Part shown: in pieces, positions 14,802 through 23,303 of the stretch
Layout of the letters: each line of letters begins with the position of its first letter
Position numbering within the stretch: position 1 is the first letter of the stretch
From: Spraguea lophii
Taxonomy: Eukaryota; Microsporidia; Spragueidae
Reading direction: 5' to 3'
Length of the DNA: 23,303 nucleotides
Assembly: GCA_001887945.1 (NCBI GenBank)
Contig: LDOQ01000324.1
Location: forward strand, 1-23,303
Translations under genes and position numbers: made by a program
The notes under the pieces: generated by a model
What the model was told of the DNA's origin: nothing
What the model saw: the letters and a program-made list of their open reading frames with translations, nothing else
Database searches by the model: none

Positions 14802-17549
14802 TTAGGAAAAATATTTTTTTAAATTTATGACTCTATAACCACTCTTCTTGTAAATTTCATTGATGTAATTTTTAATTTCTTCTAATTCCAATTCTCTAAA
14901 AGAATCCTCGATAGAATTTAAAAATTCATCAAACTCTTTATTTTTAGCCGTAAATGTAAGTTTTGTATTACAATCTAAACAATAGGGTACAATCCCTGTT
15001 CGCTCTATTTCACAGGTACTACAATAATTTTTTGGATTATACAATAATGATATTTCTTTTCTAACCATTTCATAAACTTTTTTTATAAAAAAACCTTTTT
15101 CTATTTTATTCTTACATTTAAGACAATACCAACCAGGTTTTTGTACATTTTCACAACACGGTGTTAGTAATGTAACATTATGTGGTGTGATAACTTTCTT
15201 CTTTTCTATTCCAAAAATAGAATTTATTTTTTCAAAATTAATATTTTCAAAATAATTAAGAATTCTATAGAGAGGATTTAGGATTTGATTTTCAATATAA
15301 TAATTATAATCCAGTGGAACATTATCAGAGGCTAAATATGCCTTTTGTGTAATGTTTGTATTTTTTTGAGATTCTCCAACCACATAAGAAACGATATCAC
15401 CTTTTTTGTATTTATATCCTTTCTCTTTTAATTTGAGTGCTAAATGTACGTGAGGAAGAGCTTCGGGTGTTTTATAATTTTCAGGATTACGAGATAATGT
15501 TGCGTCGATTATAAAATCATTTATATGATATGTTCTTATATTATCTTTTAGGTCTGTTAATTTATTATAAATTTTAGATAAAATCATATCATGACCATTT
15601 GTTTTAATTATTTCAACATTCGTATTCTTTGGCTGATTTTCTATCTGATTGTGAGTTTTCTTTAATTTCTCAAAATCAAAAAGCAGGAGTTCGATGATTT
15701 CAGTAAGAAATTTATTACTTGCTGGACAAAAATCCCTTCTATTGGTATCCAATCCTTTAGTCTCCAGTTTTCCATCATAAAGCAACGCTGCATATTTTTT
15801 CTTATTGTAAATTATTAACTTTTTGAAAATATTATCCATCTCTAATTCTATTTTAGTGTATTTTTTATTAATTCTCTCTTTAAGCTTTATGGATTGTTCA
15901 AGTGCTAAATTAAGATTGTTTTCTATACCATCTAAATGTGTGTTTATCATTAAAGAATCAGTATCCCCATAAATTACATCAAGTTTTAATTCATTCTCTG
16001 CTATATATTTCGTATTTTTTAAAATTTCTCTTCCTTTGGATGTAATAAGCAAAGCCATCGTAATATTATAAAATCTCGATATACTTGCTCCTAAACAACC
16101 ATAAATACTATTAGCAGTTAGTTTAAGTGCTTTCTGTCTGTTTTCTAAAGTTTTCCTTTCATCTTCAGAACATTTTTTCATGAGTTCTTTCACTTTCTTT
16201 CTTCTTTGAATTATACTTCTAATAATTTGTGGTAAAAATCCTTCGGGTGCATTTTTAGCTTCTGTCACCAAACTCTCTATATCTTCTTCTGCAAATTCTT
16301 CATCTTTAATCCTTTCTTTATATACATGATTTATTTTTCCTACTGTAGAAAAACAGATATTAAATTCTTGAATTATAGATGGATATAATGAAACGAAATC
16401 AAGAAGTAATACGGCTGATTCATAATATCCTTTTTTTGGTTCTAATACTAATCCACCACTATATCCAACTTCCATTTCTTTATTCCGTGGTGGAAACAAA
16501 CAATTTCTTTTATATATTTCATGAAGAATAAAATATTCATTTCTCTCAGCTCTCATATTTTTTAATGTACGATTTAAAAGATTTCCACATATTTCTGTCA
16601 TCTGCTTTGATAATTCTAATCCATCCATACGTATTAAAATATCCATTAAAGATTCTGTATCATCAACAATTTTTTGAATCTCGTCTGATGAGCCATATTT
16701 ATTATCTTGATTTAAAAGTGTTTTTCTTAATTCATCAATAGAAAAAGATCTACCTTTTACCAAAGTTGTTGCTAAATTGAATATATCGCATAATATTCTA
16801 CCACTGTTTTTCAAGAATGGAACTTCTGTATTATGAAATAATATTACATCAGGATTTATATTATTTACAATCGCCATAACATGCTTAAGCATAGCACTAG
16901 ATGTTGGATGATATGCAAAATCTCTTCTCCCATAATATTTTTTATTACACCCTCCTATTATTAAATCATTTCTTTTACCATACGCTTTTACACAAAAAAT
17001 ATTTTCTTTTAACGTAAGAGAAATATAATTTAAATTAGGAAATGGTGTATTTTCTATAAAATTTATATTTTCAATCTCTGCAATATATTCATTTGTATTC
17101 ATATCTATATAATTATCTATTTTTAATATACCAGGCCCTTTTATACTTTTAGATATTATTATATTTTCTACTGGTGAATAAAATTCCACAATAATATTCT
17201 GTAGAAACTCACTATGAAATCCTTTCAATTCTCCATAAACCTTTATACACTCCAAATCTTCAACCATATCATTATAAAAATAATTCTTTTTGACTACCTT
17301 TTCAAATTCAAAATCCAATTTATTCATATTGAAATATTTTAATAAATCTTTTATTAGATTTTCTGTTTTACCACTCTTAGAAACAATATATGATGGTGAT
17401 ATTATATTTTCAACCTTAATACGACATCTAACACTCTCATATTTACTTGGATCTATTTTAATATCATTATTAGTATTTTTTATTCTTTTACCATATAAAT
17501 AAACAGAATGATCATTTATTTGTTCAATTGTGTAAAGATAAAAAAACAT
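14802..17549 (-). CDS. POL1: DNA polymerase alpha catalytic subunit
   Basis: A 915-residue family B DNA polymerase; it extends primase-made RNA primers at replication initiation. Motif A is DFVSLYPSIIQEFNICF (D384 on), where QEFNICF is typical of Pol alpha. Motif B is KLTANSIYGCLG (476-487). Motif C is YGDTDS (527-532) with the catalytic Asp pair. KKKYAALL and the downstream KGLDTNRRDFCP match the Pol alpha KKxY and RRDWC region. The C-terminus carries two Cys4 zinc modules: C798/C799-C809-C812 and C843-C846-C857-C860. The second is the expected docking site for the B subunit. No catalytic exonuclease motifs are evident, as is normal for this subunit. It is far shorter than yeast Pol1 (about 1,470 residues); the long N-terminal extension is gone. 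ACTTACCCACC precedes the ATG. Confidence 0.95.
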   Translation of the reverse strand: MFFYLYTIEQINDHSVYLYGKRIKNTNNDIKIDPSKYESVRCRIKVENIISPSYIVSKSGKTENLIKDLLKYFNMNKLDFEFEKVVKKNYFYNDMVEDLECIKVYGELKGFHSEFLQNIIVEFYSPVENIIISKSIKGPGILKIDNYIDMNTNEYIAEIENINFIENTPFPNLNYISLTLKENIFCVKAYGKRNDLIIGGCNKKYYGRRDFAYHPTSSAMLKHVMAIVNNINPDVILFHNTEVPFLKNSGRILCDIFNLATTLVKGRSFSIDELRKTLLNQDNKYGSSDEIQKIVDDTESLMDILIRMDGLELSKQMTEICGNLLNRTLKNMRAERNEYFILHEIYKRNCLFPPRNKEMEVGYSGGLVLEPKKGYYESAVLLLDFVSLYPSIIQEFNICFSTVGKINHVYKERIKDEEFAEEDIESLVTEAKNAPEGFLPQIIRSIIQRRKKVKELMKKCSEDERKTLENRQKALKLTANSIYGCLGASISRFYNITMALLITSKGREILKNTKYIAENELKLDVIYGDTDSLMINTHLDGIENNLNLALEQSIKLKERINKKYTKIELEMDNIFKKLIIYNKKKYAALLYDGKLETKGLDTNRRDFCPASNKFLTEIIELLLFDFEKLKKTHNQIENQPKNTNVEIIKTNGHDMILSKIYNKLTDLKDNIRTYHINDFIIDATLSRNPENYKTPEALPHVHLALKLKEKGYKYKKGDIVSYVVGESQKNTNITQKAYLASDNVPLDYNYYIENQILNPLYRILNYFENINFEKINSIFGIEKKKVITPHNVTLLTPCCENVQKPGWYCLKCKNKIEKGFFIKKVYEMVRKEISLLYNPKNYCSTCEIERTGIVPYCLDCNTKLTFTAKNKEFDEFLNSIEDSFRELELEEIKNYINEIYKKSGYRVINLKKYFS

Positions 17550-17550
17550 T

Positions 17551-17561
17551 GGTGGGTAAGT
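17551..17561 (-). promoter_or_regulatory. CCC-type motif before DNA polymerase alpha
   Basis: ACTTACCCACC on the minus strand ends one base before the ATG. It repeats the ACTTACCC core seen at 3324-3333 and fixes the start. Confidence 0.55.
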
Positions 17562-17880
17562 AAAAAATTAAAACATAAGCTAAATGTAAATACAAGGATA
17601 TAACACAAATATTTTAAAGGTTTAATGATAATCATTTATATTCATTTGTATTATATTTTATATTTCGTATATTTGTGTTACATTTTATATTACATTTTAT
17701 ATTTTATATATTTTTAGACGGTAAAAATAAGTATATAATTATTCTTAACTTTATAATAAATAATATATCATTATAATTTACATATTTTATTTTCTTTTAT
17801 ATTATACAATTAATTATCTATGATAGAAATATTTATTTTTATTTAAAATTTACGCTTTATTTATTGGTTATTCTACAACA
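17562..17880. other. Shared upstream region of two divergent genes
   Basis: This AT-rich spacer lies between the divergently transcribed polymerase alpha and DEAH helicase genes. Positions about 17640-17715 hold short degenerate repeats of the type TTACATTTTATA. I see no gene. Confidence 0.5.
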
Positions 17881-17891
17881 CACCCTCACTT
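17881..17891 (+). promoter_or_regulatory. CCC-type motif upstream of DEAH helicase
   Basis: CACCCTCACTT is the only C-rich patch upstream, 18 bases before the ATG at 17910. It is further away than at the other genes, so the assignment is weaker. Confidence 0.35.
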
Positions 17892-17909
17892 AGAATAAAA
17901 AATAATAGA

Positions 17910-20474
17910 ATGAATAACAGGGAAAAATTAATAGCAAATAGAAAAAGTATACTTGAAAAAATTAAACAAAATAAAGAAGACGAAAAAGTAGATGATATTT
18001 TATCTTCTAATAAAATATATTTAGAAAATGAAATATTACATTCTGTTTGTAAATCAGATATAAAAAACAAAATAGAAATAGATCCAGTATTTTCAATTTC
18101 TTCTGATCTTCCTATAAAACAGATAGAAAATCATATTTTATCTATGATAGAAACATCTGATATTATATTAATACATGGAGCTACAGGTACTGGTAAATCA
18201 ACACAAATACCAAAATTACTTTTAACTAAATATAAAAATATTATTTGTTCACAACCAAGAAGAATAGCAACAGTAAGTGTTTGTAAACGAGTAAAATATG
18301 AAATAAAAAATAATATAAAGAAATTATCTGGCAAAAATAAAATAAAAGACAGAAAAGATTCTTTTAGAATAAAAAAATCTGATGGTTCTATCGATAAACA
18401 AAATAAAATTACAAAAAATCCATTTATTTTAACCGAAGCTGATAATTCTTCTATAAAAAATAATATTTATAATTATGCAGAAATTGAAAATATGATATCA
18501 TATAAAATAAGATTTTATAATACTTCTACACACCAAACAAGATTGTTATATGTAACTGATGGTATTTTATTACAAGAATGTATGAATGATAATATATATA
18601 ATTATGATATAATTGTGGTTGATGAAGTACATGAAAGAAATTGTAATACAGATTTATTTATTAGTTATTATAGAAATTATATAAACAAAGTAGAAAATAA
18701 AAATAAGAAGAAAGTAAAACTTATACTTATGAGTGCTACAGCCAATTATACAACATTTGTAGAATATTTTAAAGATTATAATCTTAATGTTATAAACTTA
18801 GAAGAAATATGTAATAAGATTTCTACAGATTCTAAAAGTTATAAAAAAGATATATTTTATTTAAATAATAATGCTACAGATTATTTAATACAATCTATAC
18901 GACAAGTAAAAAATATTCTTAAAAAAACTATTAAAGGAGATATACTTGTATTTTTAACTGGTAAAGAAGATATTGATATAGCGTATAATAAACTAATACA
19001 ATATAAAAATGATAAAAAATACAATGAAAATGGGAATTTTCTTTTGTTTAAATTACACAGTAATATACCTTCTGACCAACAATCTCTTATTTTTAAAGAT
19101 TATTGTGAGAGAAAAGTTATATTGAGTACAAATGTCGCAGAAACAAGTATTACCATAGATAAATTATCATTTGTAGTAGATAGTGGTATGTGTAAAATAA
19201 AAAGCTTTGGAAATGATGATGACATAGAATATAATTCACAGCAGGATATAGAATCTAAAAACAATTATTTTTTCACAGAAAAATTACGAATATCGTATAT
19301 TTCAAATTCAATGGCTATACAAAGAGCAGGAAGAGTTGGAAGAACAATGGATGGTACTGTATATAGAATTTACAGTAAAGAAGAATATGAAAAATATATT
19401 AAATATAAGGAGATTAAACCAGAAATACAGAGGATGGATATTAGTAAAGTGATTCTAATGGTTGTGATGTTAAGTATTGGAAATAAGAAATATTTACAAG
19501 AAAAATATAAAAAATCCAATGAAAATGAAGAATATCCTATGAAGAATAATTTGATAAATATTATAACAGAATATAAATTTATAGATCAATTAGAAAGTAA
19601 ATATATCAAATTAGCTTTAGAAAATCTATTTTTATTAGATTGTCTAGCAACCGAAGAAAATAATTATAAATATGACGATAAAGAACAAGCAAAGGTATAT
19701 ACAGAAATACATACATATTTAACTGATATAGGTAGATCTATTGCTGTATTCCCACTTAATATTGAACAAAGCAGAACATTAATAGCTTCATTAGAATATG
19801 ATTGTGCTGATGAAGTTATTAAAATTATATCTATTTTATCGGTTGAGAAATTCTATGTTTCTCCTAATTTTTCTAAAGAAAAAGATGAAAATTACATCAA
19901 AGCCAATAGTTTTTTTGCTGATAAGAGAGGAGATCATTTCAAACATTTAAAAGTATTTAACGTATTACAAAATAATAACTTTAATTTTAAAATTATAAAA
20001 AATAAATTTGGAAAATACATAAACTGTCACGCTATAAAAGAAGTAAAAAATATTTATGAACAATTAAAAGATATTATTAACAAAAAAGAATATGATAAAT
20101 TTAGATTAAATTCTAAAGATAAAAATTATATCTCTAAAATAAATAATACTGCATTATACACTAGAATAAAAAAATCTTTTGTAAAAGGATATATTTCCAA
20201 TATATCTAAATTAGAAGGAGATTGTTATTATACTAAAAAACGAATAGAATCATATATCCATCCTAGTAGTTGTTTGTATAGAAGAATAATTCCTGATAAA
20301 AGAAATGTAATAAAACCTTTATTCGGTAATATTATCTTAGGTAAGAATACAATGGATATGAGAAATGAGAATAACAGAAATAAAATTATATTATATAATA
20401 GTTTAATATCAACAAATAAAGAATATATGAGAGATTGTATGGTATTGGATGAAGAAGATATAAAAGAAAGTTAA
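17910..20474 (+). CDS. DEAH-box RNA helicase, Prp22/Prp43/Prp2-type
   Basis: An 854-residue superfamily 2 helicase. Motif I is GATGTGKST (about 90-98). Motif Ia is SQPRRIATVS. Motif II is DEVHERN (238-244). Motif III is SAT (275-277). Motif IV is ILVFLTGKED. Motif V is STNVAETSITIDKLSFVVDSG. Motif VI is QRAGRVGRT (471-479). Behind them follow a winged-helix/ratchet region (LTDIGRSIAVFPL, then SILSVEKFYVSP, then GDHFKHLKVFN) and an OB-fold region with YIHPSS and STNKEYMRDC. These match the spliceosomal DEAH group, which strips RNAs and proteins from spliceosomes or pre-ribosomes. Which member is unclear: the N-terminal part is short, with no S1 or RS extension. There is a charged insert of about 50 residues after motif Ia. 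Ala in DEAH is Val here, and motif VI has GRVGR rather than GRAGR. Confidence 0.88.
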   Translation: MNNREKLIANRKSILEKIKQNKEDEKVDDILSSNKIYLENEILHSVCKSDIKNKIEIDPVFSISSDLPIKQIENHILSMIETSDIILIHGATGTGKSTQIPKLLLTKYKNIICSQPRRIATVSVCKRVKYEIKNNIKKLSGKNKIKDRKDSFRIKKSDGSIDKQNKITKNPFILTEADNSSIKNNIYNYAEIENMISYKIRFYNTSTHQTRLLYVTDGILLQECMNDNIYNYDIIVVDEVHERNCNTDLFISYYRNYINKVENKNKKKVKLILMSATANYTTFVEYFKDYNLNVINLEEICNKISTDSKSYKKDIFYLNNNATDYLIQSIRQVKNILKKTIKGDILVFLTGKEDIDIAYNKLIQYKNDKKYNENGNFLLFKLHSNIPSDQQSLIFKDYCERKVILSTNVAETSITIDKLSFVVDSGMCKIKSFGNDDDIEYNSQQDIESKNNYFFTEKLRISYISNSMAIQRAGRVGRTMDGTVYRIYSKEEYEKYIKYKEIKPEIQRMDISKVILMVVMLSIGNKKYLQEKYKKSNENEEYPMKNNLINIITEYKFIDQLESKYIKLALENLFLLDCLATEENNYKYDDKEQAKVYTEIHTYLTDIGRSIAVFPLNIEQSRTLIASLEYDCADEVIKIISILSVEKFYVSPNFSKEKDENYIKANSFFADKRGDHFKHLKVFNVLQNNNFNFKIIKNKFGKYINCHAIKEVKNIYEQLKDIINKKEYDKFRLNSKDKNYISKINNTALYTRIKKSFVKGYISNISKLEGDCYYTKKRIESYIHPSSCLYRRIIPDKRNVIKPLFGNIILGKNTMDMRNENNRNKIILYNSLISTNKEYMRDCMVLDEEDIKES

Positions 20475-20836
20475 GTAATATTTTTTTTATTTAATTCTTT
20501 TCAACAAAAATAGGATAAACTTTTCACTACGTAGTACTAATATGTCATGTTATTTAATTTATTTTTTTGTTTTGAAAATGTTTATCAGATAATGTTAAAT
20601 ACAACAATTAGCATATTTCAAAAGGTTTTTTAACATATTTAATTTTCTAATTTTATCTTTTTTTGTTTTCCACTAGAAGAGAATAAAATCTTTTATCCTC
20701 CTAATATCATCATTCTAATTTATAGATTATGGAAAACACAACTAAAAAAATAAAATATTTATTATAATATATCTCTATTAAAATTTATTTTTCATCCTCC
20801 ATTTAGCCATATACAAAATCAAAAAATCTTGTTTAT
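20475..20836. other. AT-rich intergenic region before repeat copy B
   Basis: I see no gene. A small GC-richer patch CACTACGTAGTACTAA lies near 20526-20541 and includes the palindrome CTACGTAG. Otherwise only A/T-rich spacer leads into the repeat. Confidence 0.45.
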
Positions 20837-21225
20837 CTGAGCAGTGGTCATGGAGTGATAACCAAATCTCAATCTTACTGGGTTCAAATCTCACACAAGA
20901 AGAATTTTCTAAAAAATAAAAGGTAGAAGAGAAAGGTTGTTTAATAAGAAAGGGGTTGATTGCGTGTTTTTGATTGTGTCTTGTATGACGATCCCATTAC
21001 TATATTAACATGGTGGTTAACTAATGTAATTACAATCTCGATATTGATGTGTGACTTGGCTAACATTATATTAAGAAAGGCGTTAGAAATGTCTAAATAA
21101 TTAAAAAAGCTACAACGTACGTTATACGCAAAACATCAATGATATGAAACATAAGGTAAGATAGGGGCAATCTATATATGTAACAAAATTAGTTACTACA
21201 AGTTTATATGTGCTTTGTGAATTAA
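20837..21225 (+). repeat. Dispersed repeat copy B, SINE-like with tRNA-like head
   Basis: This is the better-preserved copy of the repeat also found at 10339-10670. Starting just outside it, 20828-20899 looks tRNA-like. CTTGT (20828-20832) can pair with ACAAG (20895-20899) at a 72-nt span. An A-box-like CTGAGCAGTGGTCA lies at 20837-20850. A B-box-like GGGTTCAAATCTC at 20880-20892 has TGGG/CTCA stem pairing around TTCAAAT. The A-to-B-box distance matches that of the tRNA-Thr gene in this window. The anticodon arm is not convincing, so it is not called a tRNA. The body carries no ORF. A tRNA-derived SINE or a Pol III-transcribed RNA family are the two readings. Confidence 0.7.
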
Positions 21226-21752
21226 AGGACACAGAATACGACTGGTTAAAAAACTTATATAAATAAACGTTTCATTTAAAAGAAAAAACCCCTTAAATAT
21301 AAAATTAATTATTGAAATTCTAATATTTTATTTATTTTTCCAATTTTTTCGTGGTACTCGTATTAAAAATAAAAATTATTTATAATTAAAAGATTGCTTA
21401 TCTATGATAATAACATAATATGAAAAAATATTATAATCAAAATAATTATGATAAATATAAAATTTTTGATTAGATAATATTTTATTAAAATTTTTTATAT
21501 TAAATTAATGGGTAATTATTTCCTTTTTTATAATTAAAAATTCTAATATATATGTCAATCTCTCCTTTTTTTCTTGACCAATCATCATCTTTGTTCAGAA
21601 ACGATATTGATACATTGTTTATTTACTACTAAATTTTTATTAATTATACAAAGAGGATGATAAAATAAGAAATAAATAAAATAAAAACAATTTACCATAT
21701 TTGATTTATTAAAGATGAAACAAACATTATTTTAAAAATGATTTTCTTATAC
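21226..21752. other. AT-rich intergenic region
   Basis: I see nothing recognisable between repeat copy B and the promoter-proximal GGGCCCCT of the choline-transporter-like gene. Confidence 0.5.
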
Positions 21753-21760
21753 GGGCCCCT
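21753..21760 (+). promoter_or_regulatory. GGGCCCCT motif before transporter gene
   Basis: GGGCCCCT ends three bases before the ATG at 21764. It is a strong GC island in AT-rich flank and the clearest example of the CCC/GGG-type start-proximal motif in the window. Confidence 0.55.
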
Positions 21761-21763
21761 AAG

Positions 21764-23035
21764 ATGACAAATTCTAATTTATATAAAAGTGGTGGAAGAA
21801 AATTCAACGATTTATGGGCATTAATACTATATGTAATAGTTGTATCGGGAACGATAATTGGGTGTTTAATCAGCAATAAGACAGAAACAGGCATAGGAGA
21901 TATATCATTATTTAAAATGCCTTCTGTAATACAGATATTAACCGTGTTAGCTTTAGCTTTTTCTACAGTGGTAATCATAGTGCTTGGATTTTTATATATT
22001 CCCGTCTTTCTTATGCATGCTTCTTTCTTAATAATGCCTGTAGCAAGTATTGCCATTCCGATATTTTTAAATATGCATGGTTCTGTTGTTGTAACAAGTA
22101 TTGTTGGAGGAATTATAGGATTGTTATTTTATTTTTTTGTTGCTAGGAAGAATATAAAATTTTCAGCGAAAGTAGCGCAAGCCTCAACACGGATAATTCT
22201 AAAATATATGGGAGTGGTTATATTAATGATAACAATATTCATAAGTATTGCTATAACACTTGAATGTTGTTATCTTATTGCAGCAAAAAACTCAAAGGAA
22301 TTTGCGGCGGGAAATGGTATTCTAGGCATTGCGTTATTTTTTTCATTATCTTGGACTATGTTTGCTTTAATATATTTTATGAGAGTTTTTATTTCATCTG
22401 TTGTATGTCTAGAGATATTAACATATTCACATGTTTCTTCTATACTGACAGAGGCTCTATCTAATACATTCTATGCTTTGGGATCTATAATGTTTGGGGC
22501 AATGTTAATAGCAATAGTACAAACATTACGGATGCTTGTTAGCAGAGACGAAGAAAGGAGCGACAGTATACTGAATAGCATATTATATTTCTTATTGAGT
22601 ATGTTAGAGGATGTAATAAGATTTGCTAATGAATGGGTATTTGTTCATATTGCATTATATGGTAAATCATACGTAAAAACACTTAAAACTTCATTCCAAG
22701 AATTAATGTCTGGAAAAGGCAGTATACTGGTAAATTCATTGTGTATAATGAGTGCAATAAATTTATTGAGTTTTGCTTGTGGATTACTTTATCTAGGAAT
22801 TCTCTATTTGACTATCGATCTTGCAAAAACTATGAATGATATAAAAGAAATAATGATGCTTATTATGATAATGTTAACATTGTTTATGTTTTTAGATAAT
22901 ATTGGTATGGTGTTTGATTCTGCTAGTAAAGCATTTTTACTATGTTATAATAGAAGTCCTGAAGCAATCAAAGAAAAATTCCCCGAAGCGTATGATGCAT
23001 TACAAGAACAGGAAAGGAAAAATGTTGTATTCTGA
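21764..23035 (+). CDS. PNS1: Choline-transporter-like membrane protein (PNS1/SLC44 family)
   Basis: A 423-residue polytopic membrane protein with about ten hydrophobic segments. The N-terminal GRKFNDLWALILYVIVV matches the K-x-N-D-x-W entry to TM1 in yeast Pns1. Near residues 235-255, FYALGSIMFGAMLIAIVQTLR parallels the family's conserved S-x-G-S-x-x-F-G-S-L-I segment. ANEWVFVHIALYGKSYVKTLKTS matches the family signature YxYVxIAxxGxxFxxSAxxA. The last TM is followed by a cytosolic tail with FLLCY and an acidic end. SLC44/CTL proteins move choline or ethanolamine across membranes, and a parasite could use this to obtain phospholipid head groups. The substrate is inferred from family only. The motif GGGCCCCT just before the ATG supports the start. 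Confidence 0.85.
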   Translation: MTNSNLYKSGGRKFNDLWALILYVIVVSGTIIGCLISNKTETGIGDISLFKMPSVIQILTVLALAFSTVVIIVLGFLYIPVFLMHASFLIMPVASIAIPIFLNMHGSVVVTSIVGGIIGLLFYFFVARKNIKFSAKVAQASTRIILKYMGVVILMITIFISIAITLECCYLIAAKNSKEFAAGNGILGIALFFSLSWTMFALIYFMRVFISSVVCLEILTYSHVSSILTEALSNTFYALGSIMFGAMLIAIVQTLRMLVSRDEERSDSILNSILYFLLSMLEDVIRFANEWVFVHIALYGKSYVKTLKTSFQELMSGKGSILVNSLCIMSAINLLSFACGLLYLGILYLTIDLAKTMNDIKEIMMLIMIMLTLFMFLDNIGMVFDSASKAFLLCYNRSPEAIKEKFPEAYDALQEQERKNVVF

Positions 23036-23303
23036 ATATCAATTGAAAAAAAGAATATAAATTTAAAATAAAATAAAAAATACTCAAGTTGTTATTTTTT
23101 CTTTTCAGCTCTTTATCGGTATTATCTATTAATTCTCGGTTTTTAAGCATTTCTTCTTTTATTGATGTTACTATTCTTTTAATACTTTTAGTCAATATTA
23201 TTTTGAAATTTTACGAATGAATAAATGAATGGTTCTCATTAATTTCGGTATAATAATTCTTTTTTGTAATCTTTATAAAATAACTTAAATTAGTAATAAT
23301 GTG
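23036..23303. other. 3' flank with possible minus-strand helical fragment
   Basis: About 270 bases to the window end. On the minus strand, roughly 23100-23210 reads as an open helical peptide (SIKRIVTSIKEEMLKNRELI and onward) without an ATG, bounded upstream by TAA at 23211-23213. It may be a decayed gene end or chance; no firm feature is called. Confidence 0.35.

Noticed and set aside
17640..17715. Replication origin or centromere in the AT-rich repeats between divergent genes
   Set aside because: Only loose TTACATTTTATA-type repeats in an already AT-rich background; nothing specific supports such a call.
20828..20899. Functional tRNA gene at the head of repeat copy B
   Set aside because: The A- and B-box-like sequences and end pairing are present, but no convincing five-pair anticodon stem with a seven-base loop can be formed.

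Overview
The window looks like nuclear DNA of a microsporidian or a similarly reduced eukaryotic parasite. It is very AT-rich, every recognisable gene is eukaryotic, the genes are intronless and shortened relative to yeast or human orthologues, and a short CCC/GGG-type motif sits just before most start codons, as reported for microsporidia. Nothing bacterial, viral or retroviral was recognised. I cannot name the genus from sequence alone.

Left part (1-7000): a GC-rich inverted/direct repeat cluster (131-228); a probably secreted leucine-rich-repeat protein (minus); a gene-poor stretch; an Rrb1/GRWD1-like WD-repeat ribosome-assembly factor (plus); a low-complexity protein ending in what look like tandem BRCT domains (minus); and a tRNA-Thr(AGT) gene (minus). 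Middle part (7000-14150): an unrecognised 514-residue protein with an N-terminal membrane anchor or signal (plus); an Sm/LSm-type RNA-binding protein and a myosin regulatory light chain in tandem (minus); copy A of a dispersed repeat; a 338-residue protein with a weak THO-subunit (Hpr1/THOC1) resemblance (minus); an unrecognised 288-residue protein (plus); and an SRP RNA gene on the minus strand, identified here from its helix 8 core, that no protein ORF reveals. Right part (14140-23303): an ARL8-type small GTPase with a diverged switch II (plus); the DNA polymerase alpha catalytic subunit (minus); a spliceosomal-type DEAH RNA helicase (plus); copy B of the dispersed repeat; and a choline-transporter-like (PNS1/SLC44) membrane protein (plus).

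Most genes are housekeeping: translation and targeting (tRNA, SRP RNA, Rrb1), RNA processing (Sm-like protein, DEAH helicase, perhaps THO), replication and repair (Pol alpha, BRCT protein), membrane traffic and motility (ARL8, myosin light chain), and nutrient uptake (choline-transporter-like protein). The LRR protein and the 514-residue protein are the best candidates for lineage-specific surface or secreted factors. There is no operon logic; neighbours are convergent or divergent with spacers from about 64 bp to more than 1 kb.

The most unusual elements are non-coding. Two diverged copies of a roughly 330-390 bp repeat begin with a tRNA-like head, which would fit a SINE-like retroposon or a Pol III transcript family. 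The SRP RNA is compact and its helix 6 loop lacks the usual GNAR sequence. The 131-228 cluster forms a perfect 16-bp palindrome, with a third copy of the arm in direct orientation.
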